DNA from: Paenibacillus_AB hodogayensis
GTDB taxonomy: Bacteria; Bacillota; Bacilli; Paenibacillales; NBRC-103111
Assembly: GCF_039536325.1 (NCBI RefSeq)
Contig: NZ_BAAAYO010000005.1
Location: 186,001 to 250,000 of the forward strand
DNA length: 64,000 nucleotides
Direction: 5' to 3'
Within the stretch, counting starts at the first letter, position 1. Every line of letters begins with the position of its first letter. The notes under the pieces are model-generated. The model did not search any database and was not told where the DNA came from. It worked only from the letters and a program-made list of their open reading frames with translations. This document shows positions 26,113 to 36,396 of this stretch, piece by piece. A program made the translations under genes and the position numbers.

Positions 26113-26139
26113 AAGCGTCGGCGCCATTGTCCGACGCTT
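26113..26139 (+). promoter_or_regulatory. Stem-loop at the 5' end of the typA leader
   Basis: Perfect 9-bp stem AAGCGTCGG/CCGACGCTT with a 9-base loop, starting about 6 bases after the predicted transcription start. No T run of terminator quality follows (only ATTTCATG). It may be a 5' stabiliser or a temperature- or translation-responsive element. Confidence 0.6.
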
Positions 26140-26215
26140 ATTTCATGATTAACGGATAAACCGCCTTCGGGCGATTCTACTTTTTGTCAAACGGGAAAGG
26201 ATGAACGTTAACTTT

Positions 26216-28057
<1,842 letters not shown>

Positions 28058-28104
28058 CGTTCGACCGGCCTTTCGGTCCATTACGGCATGGGAGGCGTTC
28101 TGGG

Positions 28105-28449
28105 GTGCAGCAGTGGCTTTTTGATCATCCTTGGATTACGTATATTCTGATTTTCGTCTTTCTCGTATATATTTATAATAAAGTGTTCCGCATGCGCAAG
28201 CTTCCGCTGCTGAAGGATGCGGTCATTTATTTGACCATTGCGGTCGGCGCCTTTATCCTGATGCTGTTCCAGCTCGATCTCGAGCTGCCGATCGTCATCA
28301 GCCTTGGCGTGGCCGTGGCGCTGATGCTGACGGTGCGGGTCCGCTATTGGATGATCGACCGGGAAAACCGCAAAAAAGGGCTGACGGAAGCCGGACAGGC
28401 TCCCGAAGCGAACGGCAAGCCGGAGACGGCCGACAAGTCGAAAGCATGA
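28105..28449 (+). CDS. ylaH: YlaH-like membrane protein
   Basis: 114 residues, GTG start with GGAGG upstream. Three hydrophobic segments (TYILIFVFLVYIYNKVF, DAVIYLTIAVGAFILMLF, LPIVISLGVAVALML) and a charged C-terminal tail. Its position right after typA and its length match YlaH of B. subtilis; function unknown. Confidence 0.85.
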   Translation: MQQWLFDHPWITYILIFVFLVYIYNKVFRMRKLPLLKDAVIYLTIAVGAFILMLFQLDLELPIVISLGVAVALMLTVRVRYWMIDRENRKKGLTEAGQAPEANGKPETADKSKA

Positions 28450-28477
28450 ACGGGCCGTCCGAGAGGAGCGACTGACT

Positions 28478-28942
28478 ATGTTCCGTTACTGGTTGGCCCC
28501 GATAACGAGGAACGAGCCGATTGTGCTGGGCGGCGAGCGCTTGTTGTGCGCGCCGGAGGAGCCATGGGCGGAGTTCCGCAATCAATTGGAAAGCAGCCGA
28601 CCCCGGCTGCTGTTTCCGTTCAAGGCGCATTTGCTCGCTGGAGAAGAAGAAGCGGAGGCGTGCGGCAGGGACCCCGCTCCGTTCGAACTGTCTACTCCGG
28701 GCGATGTCGTTTTCGACGGGAAGCCGCTGCATCTGTCCGGTTGCGGCCGCGCCGTCCTGGACAAGCTGCCTTCCGCCGAAGCGCTTGCGGCATGGCTTGC
28801 AGAGAACGGGATGCAAGCGCTGTCCGGCCTGTCCGTGCCGGGGGGCGCTGAGGATGCGCCCTGCCTGCTGGACGATGCGCTGGCACGTTGGGCGGCAAAC
28901 GGGTTACGGGTGATTTTGCTGAAGGAGGAATCGAACGGATGA
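28478..28942 (+). CDS. Unrecognised 154-residue protein
   Basis: No family recognised. Soluble, acidic, with two prominent cysteines (LLCAPEEPWAEF and EACGRDPAPF) and a third and fourth in LSGCGRAVL and DAPCLLDDALARW. No signal peptide. GAGAGGAG lies upstream of the ATG. Its stop overlaps the next start by 4 bases (ATGA), so the two are translationally coupled. Base composition matches its neighbours. Confidence 0.68.
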   Translation: MFRYWLAPITRNEPIVLGGERLLCAPEEPWAEFRNQLESSRPRLLFPFKAHLLAGEEEAEACGRDPAPFELSTPGDVVFDGKPLHLSGCGRAVLDKLPSAEALAAWLAENGMQALSGLSVPGGAEDAPCLLDDALARWAANGLRVILLKEESNG

Positions 28943-29211
28943 AGCTGAACGAGGCCCTATTCAACTGGCTGCAAATTCGTCTCGTGGCCGAAGCGAGACC
29001 GGAAGACAACGCCGCCCGCGAGACGGAATCGTTTTTTGCGGAAATATTGCGCGACGATCATAACCTGCAGGACGTCCGCATTGCCGTAACCGACGATACG
29101 ACGCTGCACGTCCGGTACGAGCATGAAGGAGAGACGAAGGCGCAAAGGTTTGACAAGGAGCATGCGGAGCAGCTGCTTCGCGATATCGCCGCCAACCCGA
29201 AATACAACTGA
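28939..29211 (+). CDS. Unrecognised 90-residue protein
   Basis: Small soluble acidic protein (MKLNEALFNWLQIRL...) with two predicted helices around a beta segment (VRIAVTDDTTLHVRYEHEG). No family recognised. GAAGGAGG lies upstream of the ATG at 28939, which overlaps the previous stop. Sits immediately before the LCP gene. Confidence 0.68.
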   Translation: MKLNEALFNWLQIRLVAEARPEDNAARETESFFAEILRDDHNLQDVRIAVTDDTTLHVRYEHEGETKAQRFDKEHAEQLLRDIAANPKYN

Positions 29212-29226
29212 AAGTGGTGATTTCCG

Positions 29227-30198
29227 ATGCCCCCAACCGCCCCGCAGAAGCGGGCGCCCAAAAGCGCCCGTTCCGGTAAAGCCGTCATGAAGACGATTCT
29301 GTTCATCGTTATCGTGATTCTGCTCGCCGCGCTCGGCTATGCCGGATATATGCTCTACAAGATTAACGGGGCGCTGGAAAGTGCGGGCGCTCCGGATACG
29401 GCTCCCGTCTCGAAGCCGGTCAGCGACAATCCGGTAACGGTGCTTCTGCTTGGCACGGATACGCGTCCGCAAAATCCGAGCCTCAATACCGACGTCATGA
29501 TGGTCGTGTCTCTCAATCCGCAGCGCAAGACGGCCGCTGTCGTCTCGATCCCGCGCGATACGCTGCTCAAGGTGAGCGGCTACTCGCAAAACAAGGCGAA
29601 TGCGTATTACGCCGGCTTCCATAACAGCAACAAAGCGACGGCGTACGCCAAGACGAAGGCGCTGATCGGCAAATATTTGAACGTGCCGATCGATTACGCG
29701 GCCAAGATCGATTTCAACGGCTTCAAAGAAGTCGTCGACAACCTTGGGGGCCTCAAGCTCGATGTCGACATGAACATGTGCTACACCGATAAAGAGGACG
29801 GCACGGCAATCCGTCTGACGAAGGGCATACATACGCTGAACGGAAGCCAGACGCTCGACTTCGTCCGTTACCGCAAGGGCAATTGTCAAAATTCCGCGGA
29901 ATCGAACGATATCGAGCGCAACGCGCGGCAGCAGCAGGTCATCGGCGAAATGATCGGCAAGCTGAAAACGGTGGACGGCGTGTTCAAGCTCGGCTCCGTT
30001 ATCGAAGCGATCGGCAACAATGTGGACACGGACATCCCCTCCTCGCAAATCAAAAGCTTGATGCGGACATATATAGGCATCGACCGCGATAAAATAAACT
30101 ATGTTCACCTTGAAGGCGAATGGCGGAGCCCGTATATTATCGTCGGATCGGGCGAATTGAAGAAGGCGCAGACCGCCCTGCAGGAACAGCTTCGCTAA
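29227..30198 (+). CDS. LCP (LytR-CpsA-Psr) family cell-wall polymer transferase
   Basis: 323 residues. LCP enzymes attach wall teichoic acids or other polymers to peptidoglycan from lipid-linked precursors. A basic N-terminal tail precedes a single membrane helix (about 22-41), and the catalytic LCP domain lies outside. Conserved motifs: LLLGTDTRP, NTDVMMVVSLNP, VSIPRDTLLKV, FNGFKEVVDNLGG, and DFVRYRKGN followed by SNDIERNARQQQVI. Length is normal for the family. Confidence 0.94.
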   Translation: MPPTAPQKRAPKSARSGKAVMKTILFIVIVILLAALGYAGYMLYKINGALESAGAPDTAPVSKPVSDNPVTVLLLGTDTRPQNPSLNTDVMMVVSLNPQRKTAAVVSIPRDTLLKVSGYSQNKANAYYAGFHNSNKATAYAKTKALIGKYLNVPIDYAAKIDFNGFKEVVDNLGGLKLDVDMNMCYTDKEDGTAIRLTKGIHTLNGSQTLDFVRYRKGNCQNSAESNDIERNARQQQVIGEMIGKLKTVDGVFKLGSVIEAIGNNVDTDIPSSQIKSLMRTYIGIDRDKINYVHLEGEWRSPYIIVGSGELKKAQTALQEQLR

Positions 30199-30262
30199 CA
30201 TTCTTGCATCCCGGTCCGGGCGCGGCTTCGGCTATCGGCTATGGCTGAGAGGCCGCACCGTG

Positions 30263-30271
30263 TGATATAAT
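30263..30271 (+). promoter_or_regulatory. Extended -10 promoter of the PNPOx-like gene
   Basis: TGA followed directly by TATAAT (30266-30271), an extended -10 element; no clear -35 hexamer. About 25 bases separate the expected start from the ribosome binding site. Confidence 0.6.
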
Positions 30272-30304
30272 GGGGGCAAGCCGCACTTTCAGGAGGATGG
30301 ATGT

Positions 30305-30757
30305 ATGGCTGAAACGATTACCGCTTTGTCGGAACAGCAGATGTCCCAACTGCAAAAGGAAAAGCTGGTTTTGCTTGCCACGATCGATGCGGAGAGCGGA
30401 TTTCCGAACGTAAGCGCCATTTCGTGGGTATATGCCAACGACATGTCCAACATCCGTTTTGCCGTCGACCGGCGTTCGCGCCTCGTGGAGAACATCAAGC
30501 GCCATCCGCAAGTAACGGTGACCTTTTTTGGCGAGGGCAAAGTCAATGCCGTATACGGCACTGCTGCTGCCATTGCCGACTCGCTCGAGGGAGTGCCCTT
30601 CAAGCTGGCCTGCTTCGACGTCGCAGTCGAAGCGGTGCGGGACGCGATGTTTTACGGCTCCCGTATTTCCGTCGAGCCCGAATACGAGAAAACGTACGAC
30701 AAACGTGCAGCGGATAAGCTGGACGGACAAGTTTTTGCTGCCATGAAAAAAGCCTAG
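30305..30757 (+). CDS. Pyridoxamine 5'-phosphate oxidase-family protein
   Basis: 150 residues. Flavin-binding split barrel: LVLLATIDAESGFPNVSAISWVY, then FAVDRRSRLVENIKRHPQVTVTFFG is the typical FMN-domain pattern. Probably a flavin-dependent reductase or oxidase of unknown substrate, not a true PdxH (too short). AGGAGG is 8 bases before the ATG at 30305. The stop codon lies inside the terminator hairpin that follows. Confidence 0.87.
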   Translation: MAETITALSEQQMSQLQKEKLVLLATIDAESGFPNVSAISWVYANDMSNIRFAVDRRSRLVENIKRHPQVTVTFFGEGKVNAVYGTAAAIADSLEGVPFKLACFDVAVEAVRDAMFYGSRISVEPEYEKTYDKRAADKLDGQVFAAMKKA

Positions 30758-30779
30758 TTCCAGCGGAACCGGGCTTTTC
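30747..30779. terminator. Bidirectional terminator overlapping a stop codon
   Basis: AAAAGCC...GTTCC pairs with GGAAC...GGGCTTTT; T runs lie on both strands, so it can serve the PNPOx-like gene (plus) and the YlaJ-like gene (minus). The TAG stop at 30755-30757 is within the 5' arm. Confidence 0.75.
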
Positions 30780-30812
30780 GTGTCTCTGGTCGGCGACGGG
30801 TGAAGGCATGTC

Positions 30813-31361
30813 TTACAATTCCTTGCCGCCCATTTGATGACCGTCATCGGTTTGCGCCGGCGGGTTGCCCTGCGGCGTGATATCCTTCGGAATTTGCGGC
30901 ACGATCCGGCCGACCATGTCGGCAAGCTCCTCCGCAAGCCCGGCAACCGGACGTCCTTGACGGATATCCTCGCGAATTTCCGCAATCCGACCTGCCATAT
31001 CGATGTCGGCCGTTACAAAGGCGTTTACGCCGTACGGATCTTTGCGCAGCGCTTCGGCGACCGAGTATTTGATCACGTCGACGCGGCTTCGTTCCAGCTG
31101 CGGCTGTACATTGATGCCGACAATCGCCGTATTGCCGAGTATGACGCATTTGGCGCTTTCGACTTGAGGAATGCTTGTGGCAAGCGCCTCCAGCCTGGCG
31201 GTCACCTGTTGTTTGTCGTTGATTTCCGGCTTGGCCGGGGCCGTCTGCTGTACCTTAATACCGTTTCGCCCGTCCGGAGAGGGGGATGCTTCATTGCGCG
31301 GCGCTTTGCCGCAGCCGCCTAGGATCGTAACCGCAAGCGCGAGGACAACGACTTTTCGCAT
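30813..31361 (-). CDS. ylaJ: YhcN/YlaJ-family sporulation lipoprotein
   Basis: 182 residues. Signal peptide with lipobox ILGGC (Cys17), so a membrane lipoprotein. The conserved core VILGNTAIVGINVQPQ...KYSVAEALRKDPYGVNAFVTADIDMAGRI (in parts) is that of the YhcN/YlaJ family, found in the spore membrane of Bacillales. It lies next to the ylaK-like PhoH gene, as in B. subtilis, but on the opposite strand. Function in spores or germination is inferred from the family. Confidence 0.86.
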   Translation of the reverse strand: MRKVVVLALAVTILGGCGKAPRNEASPSPDGRNGIKVQQTAPAKPEINDKQQVTARLEALATSIPQVESAKCVILGNTAIVGINVQPQLERSRVDVIKYSVAEALRKDPYGVNAFVTADIDMAGRIAEIREDIRQGRPVAGLAEELADMVGRIVPQIPKDITPQGNPPAQTDDGHQMGGKEL

Positions 31362-31467
31362 CTATAATTCGCTCCTATCTGTTCCTGTATTCGTCATGGT
31401 TAGTTTGTCCGTTTCGACATCGAATATGTACAACTATAGCCAGATGCCAAGCCGGGAGGGGACGCTC

Positions 31468-32799
31468 ATGAGAAAAATTTACGTATTGGATACGAATGTC
31501 CTGTTGCAGGATCCTAACGCCGTCTTCGCTTTCGAAGACAACGAAGTGATCATTCCCGCGGTGGTATTGGAGGAAATCGACTCGAAAAAGCGCAACGCCG
31601 ACGAATTGGGGCGCAACGCCCGCACCGTATCGCGGCTGCTGGACGGACTCCGGGAAAAGGGGCGTCTGCATGACGGAATCGGACTGGAGCGGGGAGGCAG
31701 CATCAAGGTCGAGCTGAATCACCGCAGCTTTCAGAAGCTGCACGATTTATTCGGAGAAATTACAAACGACAACCGAATTTTGGCTGTCGCTTTAAACTAT
31801 CATCTGGAAGAGCAGGAGAACGCCGATCCGCGGCCGGTCGTCCTGGTGAGCAAGGATACGCTGGTACGGATCAAAGCCGATGTGCTGGGCATTACCGCAG
31901 AAGATTATTTGACCGACCGGATCGTGTCGTCCAACGAGCTGTATCCGGGGTACATCACGCTGCATGTGCATCCCGGCGTCATCGACAGCTTCTATAACGC
32001 CCGGTTTTTGCCGGTGACGGACCTCAGCGTGAATTACAAATTCCAGCCGCACGAGTTCGTCATTTTGAAGGATGAGCTTGGCACCTCCAAATCGGCTTTG
32101 CTGAAAGCGAGCGCCGATGGGAAGCGGCTGGACCCGCTGTTCCTGAGCAACGATCCGATCTGGGGAATCGGCGCGCGCAATGTGCAGCAGCGCATGGCGC
32201 TCGAGCTTCTGCTGAACGACGATGTGCCGCTCGTTACGCTAACCGGCAAAGCCGGTACGGGCAAGACGCTGCTGGCGCTGGCGGCCGGTCTGATGAAGAT
32301 CGAAGACGAGCACAAGTACAAGAAGCTGCTCATCGCCCGCCCGGTCGTGCCGATGGGCAAGGATATCGGGTATTTGCCGGGAGAGAAGGACGAGAAGCTT
32401 CGGCCGTGGATGCAGCCGATCTACGACAATCTGGAATTTTTGTTCGATACGAAGAAGTCCGGGGATATCGATAAAATATTGGCCGGCATGGGCAGCATCC
32501 AGGTGGAGGCGCTGACGTATATTCGTGGGCGCTCGATTCCGGGGCAGTTCATCATTATCGACGAAGCGCAGAACTTATCGAAGCACGAAGTGAAAACTAT
32601 TGTATCGCGTGTTGGCGAGGGCAGCAAAATCGTCTTGATGGGCGATCCGGAACAGATCGATCATCCGTATCTGGATGCGTACAGCAACGGACTTACGTAT
32701 GTGGTCGAAAGGTTCAAAGATCAAGCGATCGCCGGTCATATTAATCTGGAGCGGGGGGAACGCTCCCACCTGGCCCAACTGGCCGCCGATTTGCTGTAG
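31468..32799 (+). CDS. ylaK: PIN-PhoH family ATPase/ribonuclease (YlaK, PhoH2)
   Basis: 443 residues. PhoH2 proteins combine a PIN-type ribonuclease with a PhoH ATPase and unwind and cut RNA. PIN domain about 1-140 with acidic residues in YVLDTNVLLQD, VLEEIDSKK and NDNRILAVA; PhoH domain with Walker A GKAGTGKTLLALAAG (about 258-272), Walker B FIIIDEAQNLS, and LMGDPEQID. The ATG at 31468 follows GGGAGGGG and starts exactly at the PIN domain; longer readings overlap the ylaJ-like gene. Terminator follows. Confidence 0.95.
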   Translation: MRKIYVLDTNVLLQDPNAVFAFEDNEVIIPAVVLEEIDSKKRNADELGRNARTVSRLLDGLREKGRLHDGIGLERGGSIKVELNHRSFQKLHDLFGEITNDNRILAVALNYHLEEQENADPRPVVLVSKDTLVRIKADVLGITAEDYLTDRIVSSNELYPGYITLHVHPGVIDSFYNARFLPVTDLSVNYKFQPHEFVILKDELGTSKSALLKASADGKRLDPLFLSNDPIWGIGARNVQQRMALELLLNDDVPLVTLTGKAGTGKTLLALAAGLMKIEDEHKYKKLLIARPVVPMGKDIGYLPGEKDEKLRPWMQPIYDNLEFLFDTKKSGDIDKILAGMGSIQVEALTYIRGRSIPGQFIIIDEAQNLSKHEVKTIVSRVGEGSKIVLMGDPEQIDHPYLDAYSNGLTYVVERFKDQAIAGHINLERGERSHLAQLAADLL

Positions 32800-32816
32800 C
32801 GTTCGATCGTTTAACG

Positions 32817-32863
32817 AAAACGTCTGGCGTTCCGCTGAAGTTGCGGGCTCCAGACGTTTTTTT
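32817..32863 (+). terminator. Terminator after the PhoH gene
   Basis: AAAACGTCTGG pairs with CCAGACGTTTT around a 22-base loop, followed by a T run. Confidence 0.88.
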
Positions 32864-32908
32864 AACGTTAAAGAACCGGTTTGCCGATTATTCGCGCACA
32901 GAAAAAGA

Positions 32909-32938
32909 TTGAACTTTTCCGTCCGACCGGTATATAAT
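32909..32938 (+). promoter_or_regulatory. Sigma-A promoter of the carbohydrate ABC transporter operon
   Basis: TTGAAC (32909-32914), 18-base spacer, perfect TATAAT (32933-32938). The 220-base leader that follows contains two copies of a palindrome and a cre-like site. Confidence 0.82.
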
Positions 32939-32949
32939 AAACATATTAA

Positions 32950-32962
32950 CTTAATCATTAAG
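32950..32962. promoter_or_regulatory. Palindromic operator candidate, copy 1
   Basis: CTTAATCATTAAG: 6-bp perfect half-sites around a central C. Placed a few bases after the predicted transcription start, where a bound repressor would block transcription. Confidence 0.7.
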
Positions 32963-33070
32963 GTGATTATTGCCGCAACCTCGGAGGCGAATCGTTTTTG
33001 GCTTGGAGTGCAGGCGTCGGAAATGATCAAGAAGGAGGGAACGTTTCCGTTACAACCGGATTGGACGAAA

Positions 33071-33084
33071 TGAAAGCGCTATAG
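33071..33084 (+). promoter_or_regulatory. cre-like catabolite control site
   Basis: TGAAAGCGCTATAG matches the CcpA-site pattern TGWNANCGNTNWCA at all but the last two positions. It fits a sugar-uptake operon, but one such match is weak evidence. Confidence 0.4.
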
Positions 33085-33102
33085 TTTTTTTCTTCTAATT
33101 AT

Positions 33103-33115
33103 CTTAATCATTAAG
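33103..33115. promoter_or_regulatory. Palindromic operator candidate, copy 2
   Basis: Identical CTTAATCATTAAG, 153 bases downstream of copy 1 and 36 bases before the ribosome binding site of the solute-binding protein gene. Both copies continue with GTGATT (copy 1 after one extra G). Two identical sites flanking the leader suggest looping or a second blocked promoter. Confidence 0.7.
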
Positions 33116-33161
33116 TGATTTCAAGGCGCGTATTGAATTGACACATGTGGAGGGGTTCTCA

Positions 33162-34454
33162 TTGAATGTTAAAAAAAGCTTGAACCTGTTGACGATTTCC
33201 AGTCTGGCCATCGGTTTGACGGCATGCGGTTCCAGTTCGCCCAAAAGCGGAGACGGCTCGTCCGCCAAACCGGCCGATACGAGCGGCAAGAAAGTCGAAT
33301 TGAAGTTGTGGTATGCTGACTCCAAGCAGCAGGACGTCATCGAAAAAATAACGCAGAAGTTCAACGATGGTCATCCTAACATCAAAGTAACGGCGGAGAT
33401 GAACGCCGGCAGCCAATATTATACGAAGCTGCAAACTGTTCTGGCTGCAAACAGCGGGCCGGATATCATGTGGATGGACGGACCCGATTTTCCCAAATTC
33501 CAGTCCAAAGGCTTCCTGCTCGCCTACAACGATCTGATCAAAAAAGACGGCTTCAGCATGGACAATTATCCGAAATCGCTTGTCGATCTGTATTCGATCG
33601 GCGGCAAAATATACGGAATGCCCAAAGACTTCGATACGATCGGCCTGTATTACAATAAGGAATTGTTCGACAAGGCCAACGTGAAATATCCGGACGGCTC
33701 CTGGACCTGGAACGATCTGCTCGAGGCGGCGAAGAAGCTGACGATCCAGGAAGGCGGGAAAACGGTGCAGTGGGGCTTCGCCGCGATGAGCAATACGCAG
33801 GAATCGATCTACCCGTTCATGGTGCAGAACGGAGCCAAGCTGGTGAGTGCGGACAAGAAGACGACCGATGTCGGTTCGGACAGCGCGGTCGGCGCGGTCC
33901 AATTCCTTTACGACATGATGTACAAGGATAAAGTGTCGCCGGACGGCAAGACGATGATCGACAACAAGCCGGGACCGCTATTCAAGTCGGGTAAAGTGGC
34001 GATGATTTTCGGAGGCTCGTGGAACGCCCGCAGCTATTACGACGCGCTGAAGGAAAAGCTCGACGTTGCTGTACTGCCGAAGCAGAAGCAGGAGGGCAAT
34101 ATTATTCACGGTATCGGCTGGACGATCAACGCCAAGACGAAAGCGCCGAACGAAGCTTGGGAATTCGTCAAATGGTTGGGCTCCAAGGACGTCGCGATGA
34201 TTCAAGCGGACGCGGGCTCGGTCATTCCCGCCTTCAACGGAACGCAGGACACTTGGATCAAATCGCTGCCATACAACTTAAAGGTGTTCATCGACATGAC
34301 CAAATCGTCCACCCCTTATCCGGTAGCGGATCATGTGGAATGGGAAGATCCGGTCGGCGCCCATATCTCGAACATTTGGCTGGATAAGGAAAAACCGGCA
34401 GCCGGCATGAAAGCGGCGCAGGACGAAGCGAACAACATTTTGGCCGGCAAATAG
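33162..34454 (+). CDS. Sugar ABC transporter substrate-binding lipoprotein
   Basis: 430 residues from the TTG at 33162, which has GGAGGGG 6 bases upstream. Signal peptide with lipobox LTAC (Cys22), then a Ser/Lys/Gly-rich linker and a family-1 solute-binding fold (KLWYADSKQQDVIEKITQKF; GPDIMWMDG; GMPKDFDTIGLYYN; the EFVKWLGSKD segment). It captures a sugar or oligosaccharide outside the membrane and delivers it to the two permeases that follow. The order and the nearby GH4 gene resemble melE-melD-melC-melA of B. subtilis. No ATPase gene is nearby; a shared MsmX-like ATPase is likely. Confidence 0.93.
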   Translation: MNVKKSLNLLTISSLAIGLTACGSSSPKSGDGSSAKPADTSGKKVELKLWYADSKQQDVIEKITQKFNDGHPNIKVTAEMNAGSQYYTKLQTVLAANSGPDIMWMDGPDFPKFQSKGFLLAYNDLIKKDGFSMDNYPKSLVDLYSIGGKIYGMPKDFDTIGLYYNKELFDKANVKYPDGSWTWNDLLEAAKKLTIQEGGKTVQWGFAAMSNTQESIYPFMVQNGAKLVSADKKTTDVGSDSAVGAVQFLYDMMYKDKVSPDGKTMIDNKPGPLFKSGKVAMIFGGSWNARSYYDALKEKLDVAVLPKQKQEGNIIHGIGWTINAKTKAPNEAWEFVKWLGSKDVAMIQADAGSVIPAFNGTQDTWIKSLPYNLKVFIDMTKSSTPYPVADHVEWEDPVGAHISNIWLDKEKPAAGMKAAQDEANNILAGK

Positions 34455-34472
34455 AGCAGCGGAGGGAGACCC

Positions 34473-35426
34473 ATGAATACGGTACGAACCGAAATCCCCT
34501 CCAGCCCGCCGCGCGGGTCCGGATGGTCCAGACTAATGCAGAACGAACGGGTATGGGGATATTTTTTCATCGCTCCCGTAAGCATCGGCCTGATTATTTT
34601 CAGCATCATTCCGCTTATTGCTTCGCTGGCGCTCAGCTTCACCAACTGGGACGGCTCGGACGCGATGAAGTGGATTGGGCTCGACAATTTTGCGAAGCTG
34701 TTTCACGATCGGGTATATCTCAAATCGATCCGGACGAGTACCTTTTATGCGGCCGTAACCGTACCTGCCTCGATCGGCTTGTCGATTATCGTCGCCGTCC
34801 TGCTCAACCGCAAAATGCGCGGCAATCTGGCTTACCGGCTCATCTTTTTCCTGCCGTCGGTGACGATGCCGGTCGCGATCGCGGTCGTATGGAAATGGCT
34901 TTATAACTACGAGAGCGGCATGATCAACTATGCGCTCGGCTTAATCGGCATTCAAGGCCCCCGCTGGCTGGCCGACGAGCATGTCGTGCTGTGGAGCGTC
35001 ATGATTATCGCCATCTGGACTGCGGTCGGCCACCATATGATCATCCTGCTGTCCGGCCTGCAAGGCATTCCGGAATCGTACTACGAAGCGGCTTCTATCG
35101 ACGGAGCGACCGGCATGCGCCGGTTTTGGCACATCACGGCTCCGCTATTGACGCCGGCCATCTTCTTCGTGCTGGTGACCAGCATGATCGGCGCATTCCA
35201 GGTGTTCGATCTCGTGTTCATGCTAACGCCGGTTACGGCCGGCGGAGGCTCGGGCGGCGTGCTGCAGGACGCTACGCGCACAGCGGTGTTTTCCATTTAC
35301 CAGAACGGGTTTCAATGGTTCAAAATCGGCTACGCTTCCGCGCAGGCGTGGGTCATGTTCGTTATTATCTTTATCGTCACGATGGCGCAGCTGTATTTGC
35401 AAAAAAAATGGGTGCACTACGAATGA
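34473..35426 (+). CDS. Sugar ABC transporter permease (MalF-type)
   Basis: 317 residues, six membrane helices. The cytoplasmic EAA loop for ATPase contact is YYEAASIDGATGMRRFWHIT (about 206-225). Starts 18 bases after the binding-protein gene with GGAGGG upstream of the ATG. Forms the membrane channel together with the next gene product. Confidence 0.94.
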   Translation: MNTVRTEIPSSPPRGSGWSRLMQNERVWGYFFIAPVSIGLIIFSIIPLIASLALSFTNWDGSDAMKWIGLDNFAKLFHDRVYLKSIRTSTFYAAVTVPASIGLSIIVAVLLNRKMRGNLAYRLIFFLPSVTMPVAIAVVWKWLYNYESGMINYALGLIGIQGPRWLADEHVVLWSVMIIAIWTAVGHHMIILLSGLQGIPESYYEAASIDGATGMRRFWHITAPLLTPAIFFVLVTSMIGAFQVFDLVFMLTPVTAGGGSGGVLQDATRTAVFSIYQNGFQWFKIGYASAQAWVMFVIIFIVTMAQLYLQKKWVHYE

Positions 35427-35459
35427 CGGAGCAACGTACAAAAGGAGGACTACCATCCG

Positions 35460-36293
35460 ATGGGTGAAAAGCATACGGGCCTCTGGTCGCGCTTGTGCAT
35501 ACATTTGTTTTTGCTGATCGGCGCCGGAAGCATGCTGTTTCCGTTTTTCTGGATGATCATGACTTCGATCAAGACGAACGCGGAAGCGGACCATATCCCG
35601 CCCGTTTGGTTCCCGAGCGAGCCGCAGTTTTCTTGGTACTTGAAAATATTCGAGCAAATTCCGTTCGGCCACTATTACTGGAATACGATACTGGTAACGG
35701 TCGGACGCACGTTTCCGCAAGTGTTTCTATGCGCCATGGCGGCTTTCGGCTTCGCGCGGCTGAAGTTTCCCGGCAGGGATATTATTTTCGTCTGTATTTT
35801 GGCCATCTTGATGGTGCCTTCCCAGGTACTGCTGATCCCGCATTTTTACCAAGCGGTTTTGTTCGGATGGGTGGACAGCTACAAGGCGCTTATCATTCCC
35901 GGCATTTTTTCCGCTTACGGCACGTTTTTGCTGCGCCAGTTTTTCCTGTCGCTGCCGAAGGAGCTCGAAGATTCGGCGAAAATCGACGGCTGCAGCTACT
36001 GGACCATCTTCTGGCGGATTATGCTGCCGCTGACGATGCCGGGACTGGCGGCGCTGACGTTCTTCTGTATCCTGTCGAGCTGGAACGATTTCATGTGGCC
36101 GATGGTCGTCACGAACAGCGACAGCATGAAAGTGCTGTCGGTCGGGATCAACTCGCTGCAAGGCATCTACGTATCGGAGCAGCCGCTTCTGATGGCGGCT
36201 TCCGTCATGGCGACCGTGCCGCTGCTGCTGTTCTTTTTGCTCATGCAAAAGTTCATTATCAAGGGCATCGCGTTTTCGGGCATCAAGGTATAG
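35460..36293 (+). CDS. Carbohydrate ABC transporter permease (MalG-type)
   Basis: 277 residues, six membrane helices. EAA loop LEDSAKIDGCSYWTIFWRI (about 165-183) and the C-terminal KGIAFSGIKV typical of MalG-type permeases. AAAGGAGG precedes the ATG. Last gene of the plus-strand transporter operon; a bidirectional terminator follows. Confidence 0.94.
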   Translation: MGEKHTGLWSRLCIHLFLLIGAGSMLFPFFWMIMTSIKTNAEADHIPPVWFPSEPQFSWYLKIFEQIPFGHYYWNTILVTVGRTFPQVFLCAMAAFGFARLKFPGRDIIFVCILAILMVPSQVLLIPHFYQAVLFGWVDSYKALIIPGIFSAYGTFLLRQFFLSLPKELEDSAKIDGCSYWTIFWRIMLPLTMPGLAALTFFCILSSWNDFMWPMVVTNSDSMKVLSVGINSLQGIYVSEQPLLMAASVMATVPLLLFFLLMQKFIIKGIAFSGIKV

Positions 36294-36324
36294 AAGAGGG
36301 CGTGCGGAAAAGGTAACAATTAGG

Positions 36325-36370
36325 AAAAGGCTGCACCCGGATTGCGAAAATCCGGATGCAGCCTTGTTAT
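36325..36370. terminator. Bidirectional terminator between transporter operon and GH4 gene
   Basis: AAGGCTGCA-CCGGAT pairs with ATCCGG-TGCAGCCTT (single unpaired bases in each arm). The plus strand continues GTTAT; the minus strand continues with a CCTTTTCCT tract, so it fits both convergent genes. Confidence 0.78.
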
Positions 36371-36396
36371 CGTCGTTCGATTGCCTAGATTAGGTT

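Noticed and set aside
32999..33073. Leader peptide in the transporter leader (16 codons starting MIKKEGTFPL)
   Set aside because: No ribosome binding site and no run of regulatory codons; probably chance.
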